From Prochlorococcus sp. AG-469-F22 (lineage in GTDB: Bacteria; Cyanobacteriota; Cyanobacteriia; PCC-6307; Cyanobiaceae), in the NCBI GenBank assembly GCA_003211655.1, contig QCSC01000005.1:1-39963 (forward strand): DNA of 39,963 nt, read 5' to 3'. Positions 30,821 through 39,963 of the stretch are shown here, piece by piece. How positions within the stretch are numbered: the first letter of the stretch is position 1; each line of letters begins with the position of its first letter. Position numbers and translations under genes: made by a program. The notes beneath the pieces were generated by a model. It had not been told where the DNA came from. It saw only the letters and a program-made list of their open reading frames with translations, and ran no database searches.

Positions 30821-31294
30821 CTAGCTAGCTTTTACAAAAGCATCACTTCTGCCTTTTGATTCCCAGAAGATGTTATGTATCTTTTCTACATAACTCATTA
30901 ATTCTTCGGCTTGAGCAAGATCAATATTTACTTTACAAGCGCTACATAATTTCGCTGCTTTCCAGATTGTTTCATGTAGATCTGGATAAGTTTCTAAGTG
31001 AACGGGTTTAAAGTAATCTGTCCATAAGATTAGAATTTCTTTCTTAGTTTCTTTAGCCTGCTCTTCTTTAACTGCTACAAATCTAGAAAACGTATTACTG
31101 TAAGCAGCCCAATCTCCTGAATCTGTACTTGTAGGAGGAGTTAGAGCAATTAGCTTCTTTGTCATTGCTAATACTGCTTCAGCTGCAACTCTTGTAGAAG
31201 CGGGGTCGTAAACACCACATGGACCGTCACAGTGTGCATGGACTTCAAATTTGGAACTTTTATTTAAAAGAGAATTGATTAATTTAATTAACAT
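30821..31294 (-). CDS. sodN: Nickel superoxide dismutase precursor
   Basis: 157 aa; Ni-hook HCDGPCGVYDPASTRVAAEAV directly after a short propeptide ending in HA. Confidence 0.97.
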   Translation of the reverse strand: MLIKLINSLLNKSSKFEVHAHCDGPCGVYDPASTRVAAEAVLAMTKKLIALTPPTSTDSGDWAAYSNTFSRFVAVKEEQAKETKKEILILWTDYFKPVHLETYPDLHETIWKAAKLCSACKVNIDLAQAEELMSYVEKIHNIFWESKGRSDAFVKAS

Positions 31295-31368
31295 TCGTTT
31301 TTTTATATCTGAATATATCTTACTTGTAGATTAACTAAATTGAAAAGTTTTAGATGTTATTTCTTACT

Positions 31369-31941
31369 TTAATTGACTTTTAATAATTCAACTTCAAAAA
31401 TTAAAGTTGCATTTGCAGGAATTACATTTCCTGCTCCTCTTGATCCGTATCCTAGCTCAGGAGGAATTGTTAATTTTCTTTTCCCACCAACTTTCATGCC
31501 TGCTACTCCTTCATCCCAACCCTTAATTACTCTACCTGCACCTAATGGGAAACTGAATGGCCCCCTACCAATACTGGTATCAAATTGGGTCCCATCTTCC
31601 AATGTTCCGGTATAGTTTACAGAAACTGTTTTTCCAGAGCTTGCTTCATCTCCCTCTCCCTTTACTATATCTACAATAATTAAACCACTGTCTGTAGTTA
31701 TAGAGTTGCTTCCTTCTTGAGTTTCTTCTGCCATAGCGAAAAGTATTGGGTTTGGATCTGATGGATCCAGTTCAAATATATTAGTATTTGAAACATTAGA
31801 TGGTTTTGTAATAGATGTTTTATTTACGAATTCAGGATTTGATTCGGCTGCATTAACAACTTGAGGGGAGTTAAATTGACTAAAAAGAGTTAATGAAATG
31901 CAAAATACAAAGATTGTAAAACTAATTAAAACTTCTTTCAC
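31369..31941 (-). CDS. FKBP-type peptidyl-prolyl cis-trans isomerase (exported)
   Basis: 190 aa; N-terminal hydrophobic segment; [18 protein letters not shown]...[47 protein letters not shown]. Confidence 0.95.
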   Translation of the reverse strand: MKEVLISFTIFVFCISLTLFSQFNSPQVVNAAESNPEFVNKTSITKPSNVSNTNIFELDPSDPNPILFAMAEETQEGSNSITTDSGLIIVDIVKGEGDEASSGKTVSVNYTGTLEDGTQFDTSIGRGPFSFPLGAGRVIKGWDEGVAGMKVGGKRKLTIPPELGYGSRGAGNVIPANATLIFEVELLKVN

Positions 31942-32027
31942 TTAATTTTAAAAGACACTATATTCAATTCTACAGAAAAAGGTACAATAATATAACTTTT
32001 AAAAAGAATTAATTTAGAAATTTTATA

Positions 32028-33521
32028 TTGTTGTTTAACACTCAAAATAAAAAGTTTAATAAATATTTTTATCCATGCTTGGGAGGCATCTTTGGAGGAA
32101 TTGCTACATCAACGCACTTTTGGTTGATTTGTATGCCATTATCCTTATTTATTTTGTGGAGTAAAAGTGATAAAAAATTAGCAAACTTTCTTTGGGGGTT
32201 TTTCTTTATTTTGGTAAGTCATTCTTGGCTTTATGAACTTCACCCACTGACCTGGTTGGGTTTTTCATGGATATCAAGTTTAATTATTTCCTTTTCAATC
32301 TTGTTAGGTTGCTCTTTTATAGGAGGAATATTGGTTTATTTATGGGGTCTTTTAGTTGACAGAATTCTCCAAAAAAAAGATATTTCTAAGATGAACTCTT
32401 TAATATTAACTATAAAAGTTTTATTGTTATCTTTTGCCTGGGGTTTGGGTGAATTCATTCTTTCTCAAACTCCTCTTTTTTGGATAGGTTTGGGCGAAGG
32501 AATAGTTCCGGGAGATTTGTATCTTGCGGGTTTAGCAAGATGGATTGGTGCAAGTGGTTTATGTGTAGTGCAGTTAATTATAGGTTTTTGGATATACCTA
32601 ATTTATGAGAAATGGAAAAGAAAATATCATTTTAAAAAAATATTCTTATTTGGGCTTTTAATTATCGTTATTTTACATTTCCTTGGAGGTTTAACAAACC
32701 CAATTGGTAGAAATAATGATTATCCTGTGGCTCTATGGCAAACTAATATGCCAACAAGAGAAAAAACGAAATTTAAAAATCAGTTTATAAATGATAAGTT
32801 GATTTCTGCTCAGAAAATTGCTCTATCAAATAATGCAAAAATCCTTATTACACCCGAAGGGACTTTGAATAATAATTTCAATTTAAATTTCAAAAGCAAG
32901 ATTAGGATGTTGGCCGGAGGTTTTAGAAACTCTAAAAATGGCCTAAGAAGTTCTTTGCTTGGATATCAAATTGGGGATAAAACTTATTCATCTTTTATTG
33001 ATAAACATAGACTTGTACCCTTAGGGGAGAAAATTCCAGGATTCTTAAATATCTTCTCAAGAGGACTATCGGCAGTGGGAGGTATTCAGCCAGGATCAAA
33101 TTCAAGGCTTTTTAAATGGGAATTTACTCAGCCACTTGCAATAGCAATTTGTTATGAAATTACTGATGGATTTAAAATAAGAAATGCTATAAATAGTGGG
33201 GCAGAACTAATAATTTCAGCAGCTAACTTAGATCCTTATCCAAGGAAACTTCATAATCAATTTCTATCTTTGGCCAGAGTAAGAAGTATAGAAAATAAAA
33301 AAGATAATATAATTGTTTCAAATACCGGTCCTTCAGGATTAATAAGTGAAGACGGAAGAGTGATTAAACTCTTTGATCCTAATACCGAGCAAAATGATGT
33401 TGTAAATCCTAATTTTTCTATTGAAAAAACTTTCTACACAAAATATGGGGAACACCCTTTGTTCTTATTATTTTTATTTTTAATAGGAATAAATTTATAT
33501 TTTAGAAAATTCACAAATTAA
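32028..33521 (+). CDS. lnt: Apolipoprotein N-acyltransferase
   Basis: 497 aa with TTG start; multi-TM N-terminus, nitrilase-like domain [30 protein letters not shown]. Confidence 0.88.
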   Translation: MLFNTQNKKFNKYFYPCLGGIFGGIATSTHFWLICMPLSLFILWSKSDKKLANFLWGFFFILVSHSWLYELHPLTWLGFSWISSLIISFSILLGCSFIGGILVYLWGLLVDRILQKKDISKMNSLILTIKVLLLSFAWGLGEFILSQTPLFWIGLGEGIVPGDLYLAGLARWIGASGLCVVQLIIGFWIYLIYEKWKRKYHFKKIFLFGLLIIVILHFLGGLTNPIGRNNDYPVALWQTNMPTREKTKFKNQFINDKLISAQKIALSNNAKILITPEGTLNNNFNLNFKSKIRMLAGGFRNSKNGLRSSLLGYQIGDKTYSSFIDKHRLVPLGEKIPGFLNIFSRGLSAVGGIQPGSNSRLFKWEFTQPLAIAICYEITDGFKIRNAINSGAELIISAANLDPYPRKLHNQFLSLARVRSIENKKDNIIVSNTGPSGLISEDGRVIKLFDPNTEQNDVVNPNFSIEKTFYTKYGEHPLFLLFLFLIGINLYFRKFTN

Positions 33522-34667
33522 TCCGCCTCCTAATAAAATTTCACCGTTATAAAAAACTGCTGCTTGCCCAGGAGTGATAGAGCTTTGGTTATTTTCGAAA
33601 ATTAATTTAAACTTTTTAGTTTTTTTGTCTTCATTTTTTACAGGAACTAAAATTCCTTTTACTGGTTCACTCCGATATCGTATTTGTGCTTCTACTTCTA
33701 TTTCTTTTAAAGGTGCTTCAATTGAAACCCAGTTAACTTCTTTTATTATGGCTTCTCTTTTAAAAAGATCATTTTTATTTGCGACATAAACTATATTCTT
33801 TTGTTTATCTAAACTTTCTACATATAAAGGCTCTGGCCAAGCAATACCCAAACCTTTTCTTTGCCCAATTGTGAAATGTTGAATACCATTATGAGTGCCA
33901 AGAGTTTCTCCATTAATATGCTTAATTTCTCCCTCTTTAGGTTCAATATGATTATCAATAAATTTTTGCATAGATCCATAATGTTCAACTAAACATAGAT
34001 CTTGACTCTCTGGTTTTTTTGCAGTTCTAAGTCCTAATCTTAAGGCCTCTTTTCTTGTCTCTTCTTTTTTAAGATTTCCGAGCGGAAGTATTAATCTGCT
34101 TAATACCTCTTGGGAAAGACTGTAAAGAAAATAACTCTGATCTTTATTTCTATCAGCCCCCCTTAGGAGTAAGAAATCCTTGAATTGGAAATTTTCAGAG
34201 TTTTTGATGTTCTCGCAAGAAACTTTTTGAACTCTTGCGTAGTGACCAGTAGCAATATAAGTAAACTCTTTTTGTTTAATAACAAAATTGAGCATTTCTT
34301 CAAATTTTACATTTTTATTACACATCGAGCATGGAAGTGGAGTGAAACCCGATTCATATCCCTCAGTAGTCTTTTTAACTACTTCCCTTTCAAAAATTAC
34401 TCTTGAATCCAATATATTATGATTAATACCTAAATCTTCACATAGACCTGCAGCGTCAACTAATCCTTCGGAACAGCATGAGCCCTCTCCTTTCATTAAC
34501 CAAAGAGTTAGGCCTTCAACTTCCCAACCATCTTCTATAAGAAGAGCTGCAGATAGTGAACTATCTACTCCACCTGAAAGACCAACAATTATTTTTTGTT
34601 GTTTTTTAGATTTATTATTTATAGAAGAACAGTTTTCTAATTTTTTATCCTTTAAAATCTTTAACAT
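33495..34667 (-). CDS. mnmA: tRNA-specific 2-thiouridylase MnmA
   Basis: 390 aa; [57 protein letters not shown]. Confidence 0.96.
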   Translation of the reverse strand: MLKILKDKKLENCSSINNKSKKQQKIIVGLSGGVDSSLSAALLIEDGWEVEGLTLWLMKGEGSCCSEGLVDAAGLCEDLGINHNILDSRVIFEREVVKKTTEGYESGFTPLPCSMCNKNVKFEEMLNFVIKQKEFTYIATGHYARVQKVSCENIKNSENFQFKDFLLLRGADRNKDQSYFLYSLSQEVLSRLILPLGNLKKEETRKEALRLGLRTAKKPESQDLCLVEHYGSMQKFIDNHIEPKEGEIKHINGETLGTHNGIQHFTIGQRKGLGIAWPEPLYVESLDKQKNIVYVANKNDLFKREAIIKEVNWVSIEAPLKEIEVEAQIRYRSEPVKGILVPVKNEDKKTKKFKLIFENNQSSITPGQAAVFYNGEILLGGGLICEFSKI

Positions 34668-34712
34668 GGAAATTTAAAATTTTGAACAGTTTTTAATTGC
34701 TTTGAACTAATT

Positions 34713-36281
34713 ATGAAAGAAATTGGATGGCCAACAATTGACTCTAAACATCTAGTTGTTTATTCAAAGCAAATGTTGGATTTAGAGAATGAAATTTTTT
34801 CTAAAGGAATGCCTCAAGAAGCGTTGATGGAAAAGGTTGGAATTCAACTATCTAAATGGCTTTTGAAAAGAAAATCTCTCTTAAAGGAGGGAGTAGTAGT
34901 TTTGTTAGGTCCTGGCCATAATGGTGGGGATGGGGCAGTAATCGCTAAAGAGCTTTTTTTAAAAGGATACCTAGTTAAATTATGGTGCCCATTTCCTTTA
35001 AAAAAAACATTAACGATAAATTATGTAAATTATCTTACATCTATAGGAGTAGAAATATTAGGAGAACCTCCCAATCCTGAAGGGAAAGACTTATGGATTG
35101 ATGCTATTTTCGGGAATAATCAAAAAAGAAAAGTTGATGAGGAATTAATTGTATTATTTAATAAAAAATTTGAAAAAAAGTCTGGTAAGGTTGTAAGCAT
35201 AGATGTTCCAACGGGTTTATCTCCTAATTCTGGGAAACCCTTCTCAAAAAATGCTGTAAAAGCAAACTACAATTTAGTTATCGGACTAAATAAGATTGGC
35301 TTATTACAAGACGCCGCATTACCTTATATTGGCGAATTACATCACATAGATATAGGTATATCGAGAAGTCATTTATGTAAATTAGAAAGTAGGATTTTAA
35401 AAATTACTTATCAAGATTTAAGAACAATTAATCTTCCTTTTCTACCAAAAAATTCAAGTAAATATAAACGAGGTAGAACATTATTAATTGCGGGAAGTGA
35501 AAAATACCCTGGGGCAGCACATCTAGTAATAAAAGGTGCTATTTCAAGTGGAGCGGGATTTGTAGCAGCAATTCTCCCTGATTTAGTTTCAAAATTAATT
35601 TGGCAAGTTGAACCAGAAGCAGTAGTTATAGGAAAACTTAGTAGCGATCCAAATGGAAATTCAATTTTATTCAATGCCTTAAAGGATATTGATTTTTCTG
35701 CTTATGATTCAATAGTTATTGGCCCAGGAATTGGCTTGAATGAGGATGATTGGGAAAAATCAACACAGTACTTATTAGATTTTAAAGGTTTATTGATTCT
35801 TGATGCGGATGCACTGAATAGGATTTCAAAATCAAATTTGGGACCTAAATTTTTCTTAGAAAGAAAGTATGAGACTTGGATTACTCCTCATGACAATGAA
35901 TTCATGAGGTTATTTCCAGAGATTGAGTGTACTAATAAAGTTGAACTAGCGATAAAAGCTGCTAAAGAATTTGATATAAATATTTTATTAAAAGGAGCTA
36001 ATAGCGTCATTGCCAATAATAAAAATGCATGGCAACTTTTTGGAACTGATTCTGAGACTGCAAGAGCGGGTCTAGGAGATCTTTTAGCTGGATTTATTGG
36101 TGGATGTTCAGCAATAGATCTTTCTTATTTAGGAGATAACATTAAGACTGAATCTTTAGCAAAATACGTTTTTTTACACTCTTTTGCTGCATCAAAGTGT
36201 AAAAAAGGATCAAATGCTTTTTTAATAGGGGACCAGTTATCTAAATTAATGAGAAAAACAAAAACGAGGCTAATGTTATGA
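34713..36281 (+). CDS. nnr: Bifunctional NAD(P)H-hydrate epimerase / ADP-dependent dehydratase
   Basis: 522 aa; GPGHNGGDGAVIAKELFLKGY, IDVPTGLSPNSG, IVIGPGIGLNEDD, LKGANSVIAN, GTDSETARAGLGDLLAG. Confidence 0.94.
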   Translation: MKEIGWPTIDSKHLVVYSKQMLDLENEIFSKGMPQEALMEKVGIQLSKWLLKRKSLLKEGVVVLLGPGHNGGDGAVIAKELFLKGYLVKLWCPFPLKKTLTINYVNYLTSIGVEILGEPPNPEGKDLWIDAIFGNNQKRKVDEELIVLFNKKFEKKSGKVVSIDVPTGLSPNSGKPFSKNAVKANYNLVIGLNKIGLLQDAALPYIGELHHIDIGISRSHLCKLESRILKITYQDLRTINLPFLPKNSSKYKRGRTLLIAGSEKYPGAAHLVIKGAISSGAGFVAAILPDLVSKLIWQVEPEAVVIGKLSSDPNGNSILFNALKDIDFSAYDSIVIGPGIGLNEDDWEKSTQYLLDFKGLLILDADALNRISKSNLGPKFFLERKYETWITPHDNEFMRLFPEIECTNKVELAIKAAKEFDINILLKGANSVIANNKNAWQLFGTDSETARAGLGDLLAGFIGGCSAIDLSYLGDNIKTESLAKYVFLHSFAASKCKKGSNAFLIGDQLSKLMRKTKTRLML

Positions 36282-36335
36282 AAGAAACAATTATAAGGAG
36301 TTTTTTATAGTTTTAAACACATAACTATACAATTT

Positions 36336-36359
36336 ATACCTGAAATCTGAAGCAGGTAT
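36336..36359 (+). promoter_or_regulatory. Inverted repeat in the sigma-factor leader
   Basis: ATACCTG (36336-36342) / CAGGTAT (36353-36359), 10-nt loop, about 60 nt upstream of the start codon. Confidence 0.3.
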
Positions 36360-36421
36360 TAAGTAATCGTGAATTTGCTCAAAAGTGTAGGAAAGTTTTA
36401 ATACCTCATATCAGGTTTTAA

Positions 36422-37363
36422 ATGGCATCATCAGTATCAACATCAACTGAACCGCAAAAAAGAAGAGGTAACGACCCTATAAGTTGGTATCTTTCTAATA
36501 TAGGTCGTGTCCCTTTATTAACACCTGCTGAAGAAATTGAATTGGGTAACCAAGTTCAAAAAATGATGGTTCTAACTGAAGATGGTCAATTAAACGAAAA
36601 AATAAAAGAATTTACTCCTCAAGATAAAAGAACTATAAAGATTGGAAGAAGAGCAAAAGAGAGAATGATGAAAGCTAATTTAAGGTTAGTAGTAAGTGTT
36701 GCAAAAAAATATCAAGGTAAAGGTTTAGAACTTTTAGATCTTGTTCAAGAAGGTTCTTTAGGTTTAGAAAGAGCAGTTGAAAAGTTTGATCCTACAAGAG
36801 GATATAAGTTTTCTACTTATGCCTTTTGGTGGATTCGTCAAAGTATGACAAGAGCTATTGCCTGTCAATCCAGAACTATTCGTTTACCAGTTCATTTAAG
36901 CGAGAGACTTGCCACTATTAGAAAAATAAGTAGGGAATTAGCACATAAACTTGGTGCAATGCCAAGTAGAATTGAAATTGCTGAAGCAATGGAAATAGAT
37001 GTAGAGGAACTTGATTCTGTATTGAGGCAAGCTCTATCAACAAGTAGTTTGGACGCTCCGGTAAATGGAGATGATGGCAGGAGCTTCTTGGGGGATCTTA
37101 TTGCAGATAGTAATAATGAAGAGCCCCTTGACCAAGTTGAGCAAAAGATGCATCAAGAGCAGTTAGGAAAGTGGTTAAGTCACTTAAGCGAACAAGAACA
37201 ACATGTTCTGAAACTAAGATTCGGGTTAGATGGGAATGAGAGACATACCTTAGCAGAAATAGGAAGATTATTAGAAGTCTCGAGAGAAAGAGTAAGACAG
37301 GTGGAACTAAAGGCACTCAGAAAACTAAGAAATTTAACTAGAAAATTACCCAGTGGGATTTGA
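36422..37363 (+). CDS. RNA polymerase sigma-70 family factor (RpoD-like, likely group 2)
   Basis: 313 aa; DPISWYLSNIGRVPLLTPAEEIEL, GLERAVEKFDPTRGYKFSTYAFWWIRQSMTRAIA, LEVSRERVRQVELKALRKLR. Confidence 0.94.
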   Translation: MASSVSTSTEPQKRRGNDPISWYLSNIGRVPLLTPAEEIELGNQVQKMMVLTEDGQLNEKIKEFTPQDKRTIKIGRRAKERMMKANLRLVVSVAKKYQGKGLELLDLVQEGSLGLERAVEKFDPTRGYKFSTYAFWWIRQSMTRAIACQSRTIRLPVHLSERLATIRKISRELAHKLGAMPSRIEIAEAMEIDVEELDSVLRQALSTSSLDAPVNGDDGRSFLGDLIADSNNEEPLDQVEQKMHQEQLGKWLSHLSEQEQHVLKLRFGLDGNERHTLAEIGRLLEVSRERVRQVELKALRKLRNLTRKLPSGI

Positions 37364-37364
37364 T

Positions 37365-38402
37365 TTAATCTTCGGCCCAAATATATTTAGTTAATTCATT
37401 AGAAGGCGGTTCTGGAGCATCTAGAGCATTTTTAACAGATTCAGAGATTTCTAAATCTATTTTCTTCTCTATACTCTTTAATTCCTCTTCTTTAGCAAAA
37501 TTCCCTTCTATTATCTGATTGGCTAATTTCTTAATAGGATCTCTTTTAGCCCAGAATTCTTTTTCTTCTTCAGCTCTTAATTCATCAGGATCAGCTAAAG
37601 AATGACCTCTGAATCTGTAAGTTAAACATTCTAGTAAAGTAGGACCCTCACCAGCTCTTGCTCTTTCAACAGCTCTTTGAGCAGCTCCCCTCACAGCTAA
37701 TACATCCATCCCATCAACTTCTTCACCATGCATACCGAAAGATGATGCTTTTCTCCATATTTCTGGGTTGCTTGTTGCTCTGTCATGAGCCATTCCAATA
37801 GCCCATTTATTATTTTCAACTACAAAAATTATTGGTAATTTCCATAATTGAGCCATATTCAAACATTCAAAGAATTGTCCATTATTACAAGTCCCATCTC
37901 CAAAGAAAGCAGCAGTTACAGAGTCACTTTGATTGTCACCTACAACTTCTTTTTTGTATTTACTTGAAAAAGCTGATCCCAAAGCAACTGGAATACCTTC
38001 TCCAATAAAAGCATATCCTCCTAATAAATGATGCTCCTTAGAGAACAAATGCATAGAACCACCTCTGCCTTTACTGCATCCTGTTGCTTTACCGAATAAT
38101 TCACTCATCACTTCAAAAGATGGAACACCTGCACTAAGCGCATGAACATGATCGCGATAGGTACTACAAAACCAGTCATGCTTCCTTTTCATTGCACCTA
38201 TCACACCAGTACTGATTGCTTCTTGGCCGTTGTAAAGGTGTACGAAACCAAACATCTTACCTCTGTAGTACATTTCAGCACATTTATCTTCAAATCTTCT
38301 ACCAAGCGTCATGTCTTCATAGAGAAATAATCCTGTTTCACGATCTAACTTCGCTTTTTTAAAGTCTTGAAGATTTGAAATTCTCTCTACGTGTGTTTCC
38401 AA
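37365..38402 (-). CDS. pdhA: Pyruvate dehydrogenase E1 component subunit alpha
   Basis: 345 aa; [72 protein letters not shown]. Confidence 0.97.
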   Translation of the reverse strand: METHVERISNLQDFKKAKLDRETGLFLYEDMTLGRRFEDKCAEMYYRGKMFGFVHLYNGQEAISTGVIGAMKRKHDWFCSTYRDHVHALSAGVPSFEVMSELFGKATGCSKGRGGSMHLFSKEHHLLGGYAFIGEGIPVALGSAFSSKYKKEVVGDNQSDSVTAAFFGDGTCNNGQFFECLNMAQLWKLPIIFVVENNKWAIGMAHDRATSNPEIWRKASSFGMHGEEVDGMDVLAVRGAAQRAVERARAGEGPTLLECLTYRFRGHSLADPDELRAEEEKEFWAKRDPIKKLANQIIEGNFAKEEELKSIEKKIDLEISESVKNALDAPEPPSNELTKYIWAED

Positions 38403-38551
38403 GAAAATACCTTAATGAAGTTTTGGTTTGTTAACATTCTAAGCCTCAATGGACTAATTTCATGTTTTTTTTTAATAACTCTCCAAGACATTATGAAAAA
38501 GAATTATAAATTGATAAAATTCATCTAAAGGATTTTCAATAGGATATTTGT

Positions 38552-39963
38552 TTGGAACTTCCATTAGACCACTTTCGTTTAATAGGCGTAAGCCCCTCAG
38601 CAACATCTGAGGAAATATTAAGGGCTTTTCAATTGCGCTTGGATAAAACTCCTGATGAAGGATTCACATACGAGGTTTTAACTCAAAGGTCAGAATTGCT
38701 TCGCCTTACTGCAGATTTGCTTACAGATTCAGATAGTAGAAGAGATTACGAAAATTTATTACTAAATGGAGCATCAGGTTTAGATTTATCTTCCAATAGA
38801 GAGGTTGCAGGATTAATTCTCCTTTGGGAATCTGGCTCTTCTAAAGAAGCCTTTAAAAGAACAAGAAAAGCATTGCAACCACCCCAAACCCCTGCATTGG
38901 GTAGCAGCAGAGAAGCTGATCTTACCTTGTTAGCGGCTTTGACATCCAGAGACGCTGCAATACAAGAGCAAGATCAAAGATCTTACTCAAATGCTGCAGA
39001 TTTTTTACAAGAGGGAATACAGCTTCTTCAAAGAATGGGCAAACTAGGGGAATTACGGAAAACTCTAGAGGAGGACTTAGTGTCGCTTCTTCCTTATCGA
39101 ATTCTTGATTTGTTGAGTAGAGATTTAAATGAATATGAGTCGCATAAAAAAGGTTTAAGTATGCTGGAAAATTTAATAATCAAAAGAGGTGGATTAGAAG
39201 GGAGAAATAAATCTGAATATAATGATTATCTAAATCAGCAAGAATTTGAATCTTTCTTTCAACAAATAAAGCCATTCTTGACTGTTCAGGATCAGATAGA
39301 TTTATTTTTAGAATTACAAAAAAAAGGTTCAAGTGAAGCGGGATTTTTAGCTTTTTTATCTTTAACAGCAATTGGTTTTGCAAGAAGAAAACCTGCAAAA
39401 TTATTCGAAGCCCGAAAAATATTAAAAAAACTAAATTTAACGGGACTTGACTCAATGCCATTAATAGGTTGCCTTGATTTGCTGTTAGCAGATGTTGAGC
39501 AATCCTCAGCAAGGTTTTTAAGTAGTTCCGATGAGAAGTTAAGAGATTGGTTAAATAATTATCCTGGAGAAAAATTAGAAGCAATTTGTATTTTTTGTAA
39601 AAATTGGTTAGAAAATGATGTTTTGGTTGGTTATAGGGATATTGATTTAAAAGAAATCGATTTAGACTCTTGGTTTGAAGATAGAGAAATCCAAGAATTT
39701 ATTGAGCAAATAGAAAAGAAGTCAAATAGAACTGTATTTAAGTACGGACCTCAAAATAAACCGAATTTTAAATCTCAAGAATCTCTAAAAGATTTAAGTA
39801 CAGATCCTGATTTCAATTCGGATAATTTTGAAGAAGGCCGATTACCTTTGCCTGGAGGAGTGAGAGATGATGGTCAAGAACTTATTGAAGAAAATATTTA
39901 TACAGATGAGATTATTAAAAATAAATCAATAGAGTTTTATAAGTACGCAATAGAAAAAATTGC
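38552..39963 (+). CDS. Cell division protein Ftn2/ZipN (ARC6-like), 5' part; runs off the window
   Basis: Open frame from TTG 38552 to the window end, not in the ORF track: MELPLDHFRLIGVSPSATSEEILRAFQLRLDKTPDEGFTYEVLTQRSELLRLTADLLTDSDSRRDYENLL..., a J-domain-like N-terminus as in Ftn2/ARC6. Confidence 0.85.
   Translation, partial: MELPLDHFRLIGVSPSATSEEILRAFQLRLDKTPDEGFTYEVLTQRSELLRLTADLLTDSDSRRDYENLLLNGASGLDLSSNREVAGLILLWESGSSKEAFKRTRKALQPPQTPALGSSREADLTLLAALTSRDAAIQEQDQRSYSNAADFLQEGIQLLQRMGKLGELRKTLEEDLVSLLPYRILDLLSRDLNEYESHKKGLSMLENLIIKRGGLEGRNKSEYNDYLNQQEFESFFQQIKPFLTVQDQIDLFLELQKKGSSEAGFLAFLSLTAIGFARRKPAKLFEARKILKKLNLTGLDSMPLIGCLDLLLADVEQSSARFLSSSDEKLRDWLNNYPGEKLEAICIFCKNWLENDVLVGYRDIDLKEIDLDSWFEDREIQEFIEQIEKKSNRTVFKYGPQNKPNFKSQESLKDLSTDPDFNSDNFEEGRLPLPGGVRDDGQELIEENIYTDEIIKNKSIEFYKYAIEKI

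Noticed and set aside
36278-36310. 10-aa micro-ORF MKETIIRSFL overlapping the nnr stop (ATGA)
   Set aside because: Too short to support; ATGA overlap at one site is easily chance.
39180-39584. 134-aa minus ORF near the window end
   Set aside because: Leu/Ile-rich antisense shadow of the Ftn2/ZipN-like plus-strand frame.

Overview
The window is a compact, AT-rich (about 30% G+C by eye) chromosomal segment. Its gene content and protein sequences closely resemble a high-light-type Prochlorococcus or related marine picocyanobacterium; this assignment is my recognition, with no database search. Most of it is core housekeeping: an MlaE-type permease, an MFS carrier, glgX, HU, cobD/cbiB, ilvC, clpP/clpR, a PIN-TRAM protein, hemW-like, panB, SRP RNA (ffs), ftsZ, ftsQ, ddl, miaB, a CodA-like amidohydrolase, an FAD-linked oxidase, folC, argD, murA, a SpoU-type methyltransferase, lpdA, trpC, a Ni-superoxide dismutase locus, an FKBP isomerase, lnt, mnmA, nnrD/E, a sigma-70 factor, pdhA, and the 5' part of a Ftn2/ZipN (ARC6-like) division gene that is absent from the ORF track. 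There are three tRNAs (Gly-TCC, His-GTG, Leu-CAA). No rRNA, CRISPR array, transposon or prophage was seen. The best candidates for something undescribed are: (1) two ATGA-overlapped single-TM micro-ORFs between tRNA-Leu and murA, below the ORF-track cutoff; (2) two genes (SpoU-type methyltransferase and SodX-like peptidase) whose conserved N-termini have no in-frame ATG/GTG/TTG/CTG start; (3) a stop-interrupted membrane-like micro-ORF plus a hairpin/micro-ORF locus upstream of HU; (4) all nine convergent junctions overlapping or lying within about 15 nt of each other. None of these could be tested here for conservation or expression.
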